A stretch of DNA of 64,000 nt from Oceanospirillum multiglobuliferum (lineage in GTDB: Bacteria > Pseudomonadota > Gammaproteobacteria > Pseudomonadales > Halomonadaceae), in contig NZ_FUXG01000010.1 of assembly GCF_900167095.1 (NCBI RefSeq), positions 62,001 to 126,000 of the forward strand. Direction: 5' to 3'. Positions 53,733 through 62,762 of the stretch are shown here, in pieces. The notes beneath the pieces were generated by a model that had not been told where the DNA came from, searched no databases, and worked only from the letters and a program-made list of their open reading frames with translations. The stretch's first letter is position 1. The number at the start of each line of letters is the position of its first letter. A program made the position numbers and the translations under genes.

Positions 53733-54647
53733 TTATTGATTAAACACACCTGTCGACAGATAGCGATCACCACGATCACAAATAATTGCCACAACTACCG
53801 CATCAGGGTTTTCGCGAGCAATCTGCAAAGCTCCTGCTATAGCACCACCGGATGAAACACCACAGAAGATCCCCTCTTCTTGCGCCAACTGTTTCATTGT
53901 GCGCTCTGCCAAAGGCTGATCAATATCTATAACTTGATCAACACGTTCCGCTTCAAAAATAGTAGGAAGATAAGCTTTCGGCCAACGGCGAATCCCCGGA
54001 ATGCTAGAGCCTTCACTAGGTTGCAAACCAACAATTTGAATATCTGGGTTCTGCTCTTTCAAGTAGCGAGACACCCCCATAATAGTGCCCGTTGTGCCCA
54101 TTGAGCTGACAAAATGGGTGATTTTCCCTTGGGTTTGCTGCCAAATTTCTGGCCCAGTGGTGCGATAATGCGCTTCTGGGTTGTCCATGTTACCGAACTG
54201 GTTAAGCACTTTGCCTTTACCCTCCTCTTGCATTTTCAGTGCAAGATCACGGGCAGCTTCCATTCCTTCCTCTTTGCTAACCGTAATCAGCTCTGCCCCA
54301 TAAGCTGCCATTGAAGCTTTGCGCTCAGCACTCATGTTATCAGGCATGATTAAGATCATTTTATAACCTTTAATTGCAGCCACCATCGCCAAAGCAATAC
54401 CCGTGTTTCCGCTGGTGGCTTCAATCAATGTATCACCCGGTTGAATATCGCCACGCTGCTCTGCCAGTTGAATCATGCTCAAGGCAGGACGATCCTTAAC
54501 CGAGCCTGCTGGATTATTCCCTTCCAACTTTGCCAACACAACAGACCCTGTATCCTCGGCCATACGCTGCAAGCGCACCAAAGGCGTATGTCCTACAAAA
54601 GCCTCAATGGTTGGGAACTGTGCAAAAGCATCTTGATTATTGGACAT
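53733..54647 (-). CDS. cysM: Cysteine synthase B
   Basis: This 304-residue PLP enzyme forms cysteine (or S-sulfocysteine) from O-acetylserine. The PLP lysine lies in NPAGSVKDRPA near residue 43, the substrate loop TSGNTG near 70, and GTTGTIMGVSRYL near 175. Features typical of CysM rather than CysK include IRRWPKAYLP and a C-terminus ending near GDRYLSTGVF. The start is the ATG at 54647 because GAGGA precedes it by about 7 bases; a frame to 54671 adds eight residues without a ribosome site. Confidence 0.93.
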   Translation of the reverse strand: MSNNQDAFAQFPTIEAFVGHTPLVRLQRMAEDTGSVVLAKLEGNNPAGSVKDRPALSMIQLAEQRGDIQPGDTLIEATSGNTGIALAMVAAIKGYKMILIMPDNMSAERKASMAAYGAELITVSKEEGMEAARDLALKMQEEGKGKVLNQFGNMDNPEAHYRTTGPEIWQQTQGKITHFVSSMGTTGTIMGVSRYLKEQNPDIQIVGLQPSEGSSIPGIRRWPKAYLPTIFEAERVDQVIDIDQPLAERTMKQLAQEEGIFCGVSSGGAIAGALQIARENPDAVVVAIICDRGDRYLSTGVFNQ

Positions 54648-55303
54648 ATCAATCCTCAGAAAACGCATCAACTCAAAGTTTCAATGCTTGATCAATGCGC
54701 TAGAAATGGTGTTATTGAAATAGCTGCTGAGCTATTAAAGTGCCTATTTTCAGCACCCTGACTCAAAGATCAACAAATAGTAAAAGCTGAGCGTTTATAT
54801 AGGGTTTTATTCTGTAATTTAAAATAACCCTTTGCTATTTGCTTATAACGCTGGAGGAATTTGTTGCCAGCAACAACTTTGCATAAAAAAAGCGCTCACC
54901 ACATAGCGTTGAAAAATCAACACTACGGGTGAACGCCATTGTTCAGACTTGGGCTAAATACAGCCCCAAATTAATAGATCGCTAAGTACTAACAACTCAG
55001 TCCAATGTGGACAATTTTATTCTGCATAGGCCGTGCCATTTATAAAAAATAGTTATATTTCAATAGATTAACAAAAAAACCAATTATTCACTTGCAAGAT
55101 CAGCCTGCCAATAGCACTGTAAAAGTGCATGCTGCACTGTCACTGCCCCATTGACGGGGTATCCGCATTGTGCAAACAAAAAAACATCCACTCATCAGCA
55201 ATCTTTCTGAAACTAAATCACAACGACTAACGTAAGCTATGCAAGAGCTACACGTTTTTTAAGCTTGATTTGACTCATTTCAGATCATATTAGGAGAGGG
55301 CTA
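54648..55303. other. Long intergenic region between cysM and the HD-GYP gene
   Basis: Besides the hairpins at 54887-54985 it holds a palindrome GTCCA-ATG-TGGAC (55000-55012), and a short GC stem CCCC/GGGG (55145-55158). There is no reading frame with a ribosome site. Both flanking genes point away from it, so it should contain both promoters. Confidence 0.5.
54887..54985 (-). ncRNA. Candidate small RNA with a strong terminator, minus strand
   Basis: On the minus strand a stem TTGGGGCT-loop-AGCCCAA (about 54948-54970) is followed by a 15-base single-stranded link and a long terminator hairpin (GGCGTTCACC with GGTGAGCGC, inner GTTGA with TCAAC) that ends in seven T at 54893-54887. No gene on that strand ends nearby, since cysM begins further downstream. 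The weak upstream promoter candidate is TTGTCC-N17-TAGTAC. The structure could also be a regulatory leader of cysM. The 5' end is a guess. Confidence 0.4.
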
Positions 55304-56800
55304 ATGTCGGGCAGATCGAATATATCAAACACCCAGGGTATTTATCCCTCGATTAAAATTGCAAGCACAGCTCAGTACCCTTTACTTCATTATATGGTTG
55401 CCAGTGCTCTTTTTAGCCTTTATGGCGGACAGGTTTGCCCTTTGTTAGAGAGTATTGCCTGGTGGCAGCTTTTTATTCCTATCATGCTGGTATATAGCCT
55501 TCGCTCAATGTTGATGAAACGTATCAACTTGCTTGCTTACGAACAACGTATCCGCGCACAGTTTTATGTTGATTTAGGTTTGTTTTTAACTGCGGCATTG
55601 GGCTTAGTCATCGTTAATTTGCTTTTATACAGCTCGCCTTGGCACAGTAATTTGAAAGTACTATTTGGTATGAGCCTATTAGGTATATTTGTCGCGGTTG
55701 ACTTAGCATTGATACGCGAGCGCCAGCAAGCGCATGAGCTAGTAAACACCGGTGAAAGTTTAGCGATAAAACAACAAGCCAGCTCTTTTGTGCATAGGTT
55801 TACGACACTGGCATTGGTATTAGTGTTTAGCGTTGCCTTAGTACTATTTCTAGTGGTTAACAAAGATTTAGAATGGATTTTACAAGAGGGTATCACCCTT
55901 GGGGCAGAGAAAACCCGCAATAGTATTTTACAAGAGTTTGCCTTTGTTACGCTTGTCATGTTGGCCTATATCATCACCATTATTCGCCACTATGCATTGA
56001 ATATGCAGATGTATTTAGGTTTTCAAAACAATGTACTAAGTGCTGTAGCTGAGGGTAATTTACAAGTCAGAGTGCCTGTGGCTAGCCAAGATGAGTTTGG
56101 TACTATGGCGCAGGGTACCAATGCAATGGTCAGCAGCTTACTAACCGCGCAAAATAACCTACGCGAAACAAGGGATGCCACTATTGTTGCTTTGGCGTCA
56201 TTGGCTGAAGCAAGAGATAATGAAACGGGTGCCCATGTTTTGCGTACACAACATTATGTACGTGTTTTAGCAGAGCATTTAAGCAACCACCCAGATTTCA
56301 CCGCAATACTAGACCCTGAAACCATTCAGCTGTTTTATAAAACAGCACCATTACACGACATTGGTAAAGTTGGTATTCCCGATCACATTCTACTGAAACC
56401 CGGCAAACTCACAGATGATGAGTTTGATATTATGCGTACTCATGCGCAGTTAGGCTCAGATGCGCTTGACCATGCCGCCGAGTCCGTCAGCGACAATGCC
56501 TTTTTACGCCACGCTCAAGATATTGCGGCCAATCATCATGAGAAGTGGGATGGATCAGGTTATCCTATGGGCAAACAAGGTGAGCAAATTCCGCTTTCAG
56601 CACGCTTGATGGCTCTGGCAGATGTTTATGACGCGTTAATTTCCAAACGTGTTTACAAACCTGCTTTTAGTCATGACAAAGCCAAGTCAATTATTATTGA
56701 AGGACAAGGTAGCCATTTTGATCCTAGGGTAGTGGATGCATTTTTAAGCTGTGAAGACGCATTTGTACAGATCGCCCTAACCTTTAAAGACAACCACTAA
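55304..56800 (+). CDS. Membrane HD-GYP phosphodiesterase (cyclic di-GMP)
   Basis: This 498-residue protein has about six membrane segments before residue 240, a HAMP-like linker (VAEGNLQVRVPVASQDEFG) and a C-terminal HD-GYP domain. The key residues are intact: ARDNETGAHVLRTQHYV, H351-D352 in HDIGKVGIP, ANHHEKWDGSGYP with G419-Y420-P421, and LADVYDALISKRVYK. It should hydrolyse cyclic di-GMP to GMP. AGGAGAGG precedes the ATG. It stands alone ahead of ccoG. Confidence 0.93.
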   Translation: MSGRSNISNTQGIYPSIKIASTAQYPLLHYMVASALFSLYGGQVCPLLESIAWWQLFIPIMLVYSLRSMLMKRINLLAYEQRIRAQFYVDLGLFLTAALGLVIVNLLLYSSPWHSNLKVLFGMSLLGIFVAVDLALIRERQQAHELVNTGESLAIKQQASSFVHRFTTLALVLVFSVALVLFLVVNKDLEWILQEGITLGAEKTRNSILQEFAFVTLVMLAYIITIIRHYALNMQMYLGFQNNVLSAVAEGNLQVRVPVASQDEFGTMAQGTNAMVSSLLTAQNNLRETRDATIVALASLAEARDNETGAHVLRTQHYVRVLAEHLSNHPDFTAILDPETIQLFYKTAPLHDIGKVGIPDHILLKPGKLTDDEFDIMRTHAQLGSDALDHAAESVSDNAFLRHAQDIAANHHEKWDGSGYPMGKQGEQIPLSARLMALADVYDALISKRVYKPAFSHDKAKSIIIEGQGSHFDPRVVDAFLSCEDAFVQIALTFKDNH

Positions 56801-56930
56801 GTTAAGGAACAAAGTTAAGAAACAAAATTAAGGTACAAAGACAATCTGTACCTATTGTTTTTGATTTTTGTAGGCCTGCTCCTCTATCTCGGTTAACGCT
56901 ACCCTACCTCTAACCGAGATTAGAGGATCC

Positions 56931-58364
56931 ATGACCGTGGAAAAAACACCTTTTATACAACTCAGCGAGCCAACGAAATACCATGTCCGCTTAATAGAGG
57001 GGCAATATCAAAAGCTGCGCCGATTAGTCAGCTGGCCAATGATCGCGCTATTTTTTGGCTTGGCTTGGGTGAAGGTCGATAATGTACCTTGGCTATTTTT
57101 CTCATTTGCCGAACGTAAAATTTTCCTTTTTGGCACAGTAGTCTCTTGGCATGACCTACCCATCATGGCGGGTTTAATGATTGCGGGGGCTTGTCTGCTA
57201 TTTTTTATGGCTGTCGCATGGGGGCGTGTTTGGTGTGGTTTTGCATGTCCACAAAGCATCTGGACATGGATTTTCATACGCATTGAGCAGTGGACAGAAG
57301 GTAAAGCCAACATTCGCGCCAAAAATGACCAATTACCTTTAACCGGAAAAAGACTGCTGCGCCGTATCAGCAAACATGCGTTATGGTTGGCGACGGCTTT
57401 ATTTACCGCCTTAACTTTTACTGGGTATTTTCTACCTATTCGAGAGCTTGTGTACGACCTGTTCACACTAAATAGCTCTCTTATGGTATCAGGCTGGTTG
57501 TTCAGCATGACCGCTTTAACCTACCTCAATGCAGGCTTAGTACGAGAACAGATTTGCTTACACGCTTGCCCCTACTCTCGCTTTCAAGGCGTGATGTTTG
57601 ACTCTGATACCCGCACAGTCAGTTATGACGCTGGCCGTGGCGAACCACGCCGTGTACGCAAAGCAGGTACAGCATCAAGACAGAATTTAATCGCGACAGA
57701 TCTCAGCAATCCCGCCTATGACACTGAGCTACGCGACCTCTCTGCCAGTAATATAACGGGTGGCGACTGTATTGACTGCACCATCTGTGTACAAGTATGT
57801 CCGGTAGGTATTGATATTCGGGATGGTTTGCAAGCCGCTTGTATTGACTGCGGTGCTTGTATTGACGCCTGTGATGAGGTGATGCTGAAAGTTGGCAAGC
57901 CTAAAGGACTGGTCCGCTTTGCCTCTGAGCATGAACTGGCAGGATCAAAACCCCGTAGCCTATTTAGGCCCAAGTTGGCAGGTTACGCCACCGTCGTACT
58001 TTGCGCGTTAAGTGCCGTGCTGTACGGTTTTATGAACACAACAGACTTATTAATTGAAGTACGCCGAGATCGACAGACCTTATTTACCAAAATTGACCAA
58101 CATACAGTGTGCAATCAATATAATTTAAAAGTTGAAAATTTTGACCATAACCAACAACAGATCTCTGTAACCGTAACAGGGCTTGAACAACTACAGTTAC
58201 ATGGGCAAAGCACGATTAGCACTACTGACGACAATGCCACATGGCGTGCCTATCGGGTTTGCACCAGCCAGGCCAAGCAAGCCAATAGCAAAATTGAGTT
58301 TGTCTTCACCAGCGGGGTTAAAGAAATTCGCAAAAGCACAACATTCTTAACAGGTTCAATTTAA
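56931..58364 (+). CDS. ccoG: Cytochrome cbb3 oxidase accessory protein CcoG
   Basis: This 477-residue inner-membrane ferredoxin (RdxA/FixG family) acts as a cupric reductase in cbb3 oxidase assembly. There are several N-terminal membrane helices with WGRVWCGFACPQSIWT near residue 100, two 4Fe-4S motifs (CIDCTICVQVCPVG near 285 and CIDCGACIDAC near 305), another helix near 345 and a C-terminal Ig-like domain. AGAGGA precedes the ATG. The ccoNOQP oxidase genes are not in the window, although ccoG is often next to them. Confidence 0.94.
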   Translation: MTVEKTPFIQLSEPTKYHVRLIEGQYQKLRRLVSWPMIALFFGLAWVKVDNVPWLFFSFAERKIFLFGTVVSWHDLPIMAGLMIAGACLLFFMAVAWGRVWCGFACPQSIWTWIFIRIEQWTEGKANIRAKNDQLPLTGKRLLRRISKHALWLATALFTALTFTGYFLPIRELVYDLFTLNSSLMVSGWLFSMTALTYLNAGLVREQICLHACPYSRFQGVMFDSDTRTVSYDAGRGEPRRVRKAGTASRQNLIATDLSNPAYDTELRDLSASNITGGDCIDCTICVQVCPVGIDIRDGLQAACIDCGACIDACDEVMLKVGKPKGLVRFASEHELAGSKPRSLFRPKLAGYATVVLCALSAVLYGFMNTTDLLIEVRRDRQTLFTKIDQHTVCNQYNLKVENFDHNQQQISVTVTGLEQLQLHGQSTISTTDDNATWRAYRVCTSQAKQANSKIEFVFTSGVKEIRKSTTFLTGSI

Positions 58365-58474
58365 TCTACAAAACTAAGAGCATGGCGCGACTTATTCACT
58401 CATAAAGAAGCGCCATTTCTTTAATCTCGTGTTGAAGCCTACATAGGGTTTTAAACTCAAAAATCATGATATGG

Positions 58475-59962
58475 TCAGACCCCTGTACACTCCAATCTAA
58501 GGTTCAGCATCACCTGCTTTAACTGCTCAATCAGCAGCAACATATTCCTCTCATCAGTTGCACTAAAACCTAATACAAAACCTTGCCCTATCTGAAAATC
58601 AACAGCCGTTGCATTTTGGGCAGGGTAATGTGCAGATAAAACCGAAAGCTGTATTTTAGCCCCTGAAACTCTTATCTGCTCTAACTGCCTCGCAATCTGC
58701 TGATCAAGTAACTGCCCCGTAGTTTGTGCCAATAACTCAGCTTTAAAACGCAGGATAATATGCATACCACCTGTCGGTTTTTGCCAGTCAAACCAAGGGG
58801 TAAGGTTTTGCTCAAGCAGGCTCAACAAATAATCTCGACGTAGGCGATAATGTCGGCGCATACGGTTTAAATGGCGATCAAAGCTGCCTTGCAACATAAA
58901 ATCAGTCACCACTGGCTGCATGGGCAGCGAGGCCGATGCACCTAACGCCTTTTGGCTGGCACAGAGCTGTGAGACTTGGCTTTTGGGTGCCACGATAAAT
59001 CCCAAACGCAGCCCTCTAAACAGCACTTTAGAGAAGCTGCCAAGAAAAAATACCCGTTCGCTCAGATCCGCCTGCATCAACGGCAAGCCACTGCGGCCTT
59101 GGTAGATAAACTCGTTGTCATAATCATCTTCGATTAACCACAGCGGCGTTTCCGAATGTTGCAGCGCCTGCAACCACAACTGTCGTCGCGCAGAACTCAT
59201 ACTGATACCCAACGGGTATTGTCGATTGGGGGTCGTAATTGCAACCTGTCCATAAGGGGCAGCGGATAAAGCGGGTAGACAAGCGCCCTCTTGATCGACT
59301 TGTAAATAGTGCAATCCTTGCGCTTTATCCGCCAAGACTGACTGCATAGGTGGATAACAGGGCGCCTCTAACCACCACTGCGCCTGTGGTGCAATCCGTG
59401 CCAACGTATGTTGCAAAATGATGAGTGCATCTCGATTACCTGCGGTAATAACAATCTGCTCGGGGCTGCAAACCAAACCTCTGACCCGATACAGATAATC
59501 TGCCAACGCCACTTTTAAAGCCGGAAAGCCCGTGGGATAACCCCCTTGCAGTAACTTAAGATCAGGTTTTAGCCAACTACGACGCATACTGCGCGCCCAC
59601 TCCTTAGCCGGAAAAACCGTTGCATCCACCCCTGAATCAAACCGCAGCACAGGCTCAGGTTCAGAGACAACATTGGGCAACTTCACCGCCGTATGCGCAA
59701 AGCTCACATTTTGCGCCACAAATACCCCGCGCTTGGCCTCGCTGTAGAGAACCCCTTCCGCAATCAACTGCTCATAAGCATTCAACGTGGTGCTACGGGA
59801 AACCCCTAAAGATAAAGCCAACGCGCGGGAAGCGGGCAGTTTATCGCCGGTATTCAAACGCCCACTTTGTACGGCTGTTTTGATCTGCTCCACCAACTGC
59901 TGTGATAAACGCGGTTCAGAAAAATTCAGCGATAAGTTCAAACTGGCAAGGGCATGCTTCAT
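58475..59962 (-). CDS. MocR-type transcriptional regulator (GntR plus aminotransferase domain)
   Basis: This 495-residue regulator has a GntR winged helix (residues 15-80: LPASRALALSLGVSRSTTLNAYEQL) and a class I aminotransferase-like domain (from 110) with TAGNRDALIILQHTL, EDDYDNEFIYQG and the PLP lysine in GSFSKVLFRGLRLGF near 315. Such proteins sense PLP or an amine. It diverges from the flavin split-barrel gene at 60081 across a 118-base gap, so that gene is the likely target. It might be PdxR, but that call needs a pyridoxal-synthesis target, which is not present. Confidence 0.9.
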   Translation of the reverse strand: MKHALASLNLSLNFSEPRLSQQLVEQIKTAVQSGRLNTGDKLPASRALALSLGVSRSTTLNAYEQLIAEGVLYSEAKRGVFVAQNVSFAHTAVKLPNVVSEPEPVLRFDSGVDATVFPAKEWARSMRRSWLKPDLKLLQGGYPTGFPALKVALADYLYRVRGLVCSPEQIVITAGNRDALIILQHTLARIAPQAQWWLEAPCYPPMQSVLADKAQGLHYLQVDQEGACLPALSAAPYGQVAITTPNRQYPLGISMSSARRQLWLQALQHSETPLWLIEDDYDNEFIYQGRSGLPLMQADLSERVFFLGSFSKVLFRGLRLGFIVAPKSQVSQLCASQKALGASASLPMQPVVTDFMLQGSFDRHLNRMRRHYRLRRDYLLSLLEQNLTPWFDWQKPTGGMHIILRFKAELLAQTTGQLLDQQIARQLEQIRVSGAKIQLSVLSAHYPAQNATAVDFQIGQGFVLGFSATDERNMLLLIEQLKQVMLNLRLECTGV

Positions 59963-59976
59963 ATCTGGCCTGATAA

Positions 59977-60014
59977 AAATTATAAATTCTGGATATTTTG
60001 ATCATAACCAGATC
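59977..60014. promoter_or_regulatory. Candidate MocR operator in the divergent promoter region
   Basis: In the gap between the two divergent genes, TCTGG is followed by AT-rich DNA twice (59962-60008 region), and CTGGATATTTTGATCATAACCAG forms an imperfect inverted repeat (CTGG and CCAG ends). MocR proteins usually bind two direct repeats around the promoter. Confidence 0.3.
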
Positions 60015-60080
60015 TCGCTACAGTCACCACCAGACAATGATTCAACCCTACAGCCCATTCCCCACGACAAGGAGTTAGCC

Positions 60081-60728
60081 ATGAGCCAATCACTAGAATC
60101 CCCCTTAAGCCATGTACGCCGTGGCCCTAAACGCGCCAGCTATGACGCAGAGCTGATTCATCAAATTATCGACAGCGCTTTACTGTGCCATATTGCGCAG
60201 CAAAAAGAGGGACAATGTTTTGTGGTTCCAACTTGTCACTGGCGTGATGGCGACTATTTTTATTGGCACGGCCATGCCAAAGCGCGCAACGTACATGGCA
60301 GCGCACAAGCGCAGCAAAAAGTCTGCATCAGCATCTGCCAGTTGGATGGTTTGGTCTTGGCACGCTCTGCCTTTCACCACTCGGTAAACTATCGCTCGGT
60401 GTGCCTGTTTGGTGTGCCTGAAGCGGTCACTGATTTTGATGAAAAAGCCCGTCACTTTAAGATCTTTCTCGATAAAGTCTGTCCAGAGCGTTGGGAAAGT
60501 TTAAGACCGATTACCGATGATGAGATTAAAAACACGGGTTTAGTGCGGATCAAAATTGAAGAAGCTTCGGCCAAACTCAGAGCCGAGCCCCCCGTTGATG
60601 ATGCTGCGGATTACGACTGGCCTGTTTGGGCGGGGGTCATTCCGTTAGAGCAGAAGTGGGGCAAAGCGCAACAAGATCCTAAGCAAACCGAACCATACGC
60701 AGAGCCAGAGCAGTTGTTTGCGTTATAA
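60081..60728 (+). CDS. Pyridoxamine-5'-phosphate oxidase-like flavin protein
   Basis: This 215-residue split-barrel protein contains RGPKRASYDAELIHQIIDSALLCHI and later HWRDGDYFYWHGHAKARN, a pattern of the FMN-binding PNPOx-like family. The active substrate is unknown. ATG at 60081 with AAGGAG 6 bases upstream gives the natural start; a frame reaching back to 59787 overlaps the divergent regulator and is rejected. Regulation by the adjacent MocR protein is likely. Confidence 0.85.
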   Translation: MSQSLESPLSHVRRGPKRASYDAELIHQIIDSALLCHIAQQKEGQCFVVPTCHWRDGDYFYWHGHAKARNVHGSAQAQQKVCISICQLDGLVLARSAFHHSVNYRSVCLFGVPEAVTDFDEKARHFKIFLDKVCPERWESLRPITDDEIKNTGLVRIKIEEASAKLRAEPPVDDAADYDWPVWAGVIPLEQKWGKAQQDPKQTEPYAEPEQLFAL

Positions 60729-60812
60729 GATGAGCTGACCAAGGGGCATCCATGCGCCCCTTGGTCAGTAATGAGTTCAATAACAAGGTCAGAGTTGAAG
60801 GCGCAACAGCCG

Positions 60813-62132
60813 TCAACCGTTCATCATTTTGTTGGGCAGCCACAGCACAATGTCTGGGAACAACATGCACAACACCAACACAAACAGTTTAATCAGCACA
60901 AAAGGGGTCACCGAGCGGTAGATGTCCAACATGGTGATATCTGGTGGCGCAATCCCTTTCAGATAGAACAATGCGAATCCATAAGGCGGCGTTTGCACAG
61001 CAATTTCGATGTTCAAAATCATCAAAATACCAAACCAAATCGGGTCAAAACCCAGTGATACCGCAATCGGTGTGAACAGTGGTGCACAGATCAAGACAAT
61101 AATAAATTCGTCAATGATAAAGCCCAGCAGCAACATGATCAGCTGGAACATGATGATCACGCCAATGGGCGGTAAACCAAGGTCTTGAGTAAAGCCTGCG
61201 ATCATGTTTTGCACCCCCATCAACAGATGGAAGTTACTGAACACAGTTGCGCCAAAAATAATCCACATCGCAACGCTGACTAACAGTGCAGAGGATAAAC
61301 CTGCTGACTCGAATATCTCGCGTTTAAAGCGTTTGAAGACAATGGCTAACAACACCGCACCGGCAACACCAATTGCGCCAGACTCGGTGGGTGTCGCAAT
61401 ACCTGTGATAATACTGCCCAACACTGCGGTAATCAGCAACACCGAGAACAAGCCGTCACGTCCTGTACGAAACTTTTCTTTTGGCGTCATCTCATCATGG
61501 GCATCATTGCCGATAGGAGCTTTTGAGGGATTCAGTTTGCAGCTGACGACCACATAAGTGATCAGCAATACAATGGTGATCAAAGCGGGAATCAATGCGG
61601 CGATAAACATACGCCCAACAGAGGTTTGTGTTGAAGACGCAAACATAATCATCGGCACGCTAGGCGGAATCAAAATCCCTAAACCACCGCCAGCCATGAT
61701 CACACCCAAAGCCAAACGCTTGTCGTAACCACGGTCTAACATGGGTTTCAGGGCAATACTGCCAGAGGTCATAATCCCTGCGCCAATAATCCCCACCATC
61801 GCACCAATCATGGAACAGACCACAATCACGCTGATGGCTAATGAGCCTCGTATTTTACCAATCAGCATCTGACTGGCATTAAACATGGCATCACCAATAC
61901 CGGAACGGGTCAGTAACTGGCCCATATAGATATACAGCGGAATCGCCAACAAGATAAAACTGAAGAAAGTTGACTCTAAGGTGGTCGGGATCACATTAAA
62001 AATGCCATCCCCCCAAGTCATGTAACCTACGATCATCGCGATACCGCCAAGGCCTAAACCCACTGGCGCACCCATCGCAAAGGTTACCAAAATACAGAGC
62101 AACAAAACGCCTGTGAGTAACTCAATTCCCAT
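60813..62132 (-). CDS. dctM: TRAP transporter large permease DctM
   Basis: This 439-residue inner-membrane protein with about 12 helices couples sodium flux to solute uptake. PVGLGLGGIAMIVGY, GDAMFNASQMLIGK, GIIGAGIMTSGSIALKPML and a C-terminal LNIEIAVQTPPYGFALFYLKG are DctM family features. It overlaps dctQ by 11 bases, so the two are coupled. It is the last gene of the dctPQM operon. Confidence 0.94.
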   Translation of the reverse strand: MGIELLTGVLLLCILVTFAMGAPVGLGLGGIAMIVGYMTWGDGIFNVIPTTLESTFFSFILLAIPLYIYMGQLLTRSGIGDAMFNASQMLIGKIRGSLAISVIVVCSMIGAMVGIIGAGIMTSGSIALKPMLDRGYDKRLALGVIMAGGGLGILIPPSVPMIMFASSTQTSVGRMFIAALIPALITIVLLITYVVVSCKLNPSKAPIGNDAHDEMTPKEKFRTGRDGLFSVLLITAVLGSIITGIATPTESGAIGVAGAVLLAIVFKRFKREIFESAGLSSALLVSVAMWIIFGATVFSNFHLLMGVQNMIAGFTQDLGLPPIGVIIMFQLIMLLLGFIIDEFIIVLICAPLFTPIAVSLGFDPIWFGILMILNIEIAVQTPPYGFALFYLKGIAPPDITMLDIYRSVTPFVLIKLFVLVLCMLFPDIVLWLPNKMMNG

Positions 62133-62679
62133 GTGTAAATTCCTCAGTATCTGGCGCGTTGGGAATTAGTTTTTTCCCTGTCACAAAGAAGTAAGCGTTC
62201 AGCAAAATGTCACTGATCAATTGCAGGCTTAGCAGGCCACAAGCCACCACCATCATCACCCAAAAATGATGCATGTGTGGCGCCCATTCACTTTGCCGTC
62301 TGTAGTTAAACTCAATGGCTTCATAGAACTTATCAATGCTCATGTAGATAATGATTAAGGCAAAGATCAACGCGATGCTGAATGACAAAATATTGAAAAT
62401 ACTACGGACTTTAGGTCGAACGTGGTTGTAGAGAATATCCACGTTGATATGCGCTCTTTTTTGTTGCGCATAAGCACCTGACAACGCCGAAATATAACCA
62501 AACATAAACAGTGATAAGTCGTATGCCCAAATGGTTGGACTATCAAAAAAATAGCGAGCGACCACTTCAAACACCACTACAAAGGCGAGTAGTGGCATGA
62601 TGTAACCCACCGAACGACCCACAAAGTCGACCAAGTGATGTACAGCATTGCAGTAGCTCTGTATGGCTTTAGTTATCAT
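62122..62679 (-). CDS. dctQ: TRAP transporter small permease DctQ
   Basis: This 185-residue protein has four membrane helices, with the family phrase DSPTIWAYDLSLFMFGYISALSGAY in the second helix region. The C-terminal tail is short and polar. It should bind DctM and the loaded binding protein. A hairpin separates it from dctP. Confidence 0.9.
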   Translation of the reverse strand: MITKAIQSYCNAVHHLVDFVGRSVGYIMPLLAFVVVFEVVARYFFDSPTIWAYDLSLFMFGYISALSGAYAQQKRAHINVDILYNHVRPKVRSIFNILSFSIALIFALIIIYMSIDKFYEAIEFNYRRQSEWAPHMHHFWVMMVVACGLLSLQLISDILLNAYFFVTGKKLIPNAPDTEEFTHGN

Positions 62680-62714
62680 TATAAAAACCTTTTTGCCGAC
62701 AGGGGGGTAAACTG

Positions 62715-62742
62715 AAGGAGGCGGAACAATGTCCGCCTCCTT
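62715..62742 (-). terminator. Perfect hairpin between dctP and dctQ
   Basis: AAGGAGGCGGA (62715-62725) pairs over 11 bases with TCCGCCTCCTT (62732-62742) around a six-base loop. No T-run follows on the minus strand, so it is a partial terminator or mRNA-protecting stem that favours binding protein over permease. Confidence 0.7.
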
Positions 62743-62762
62743 GGCATGTCATACGGGATGAC

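Noticed and set aside
55121-55139. Fourth TGCACTGCA-like motif (GTGCATGCTGCACTGT)
   Set aside because: It reads TGCACTGT, not the full nonamer, and the surrounding sequence does not show promoter boxes.
59787-60080. Longer N-terminus for the flavin split-barrel protein
   Set aside because: It overlaps the divergent MocR gene; AAGGAG and the family start fit the ATG at 60081.
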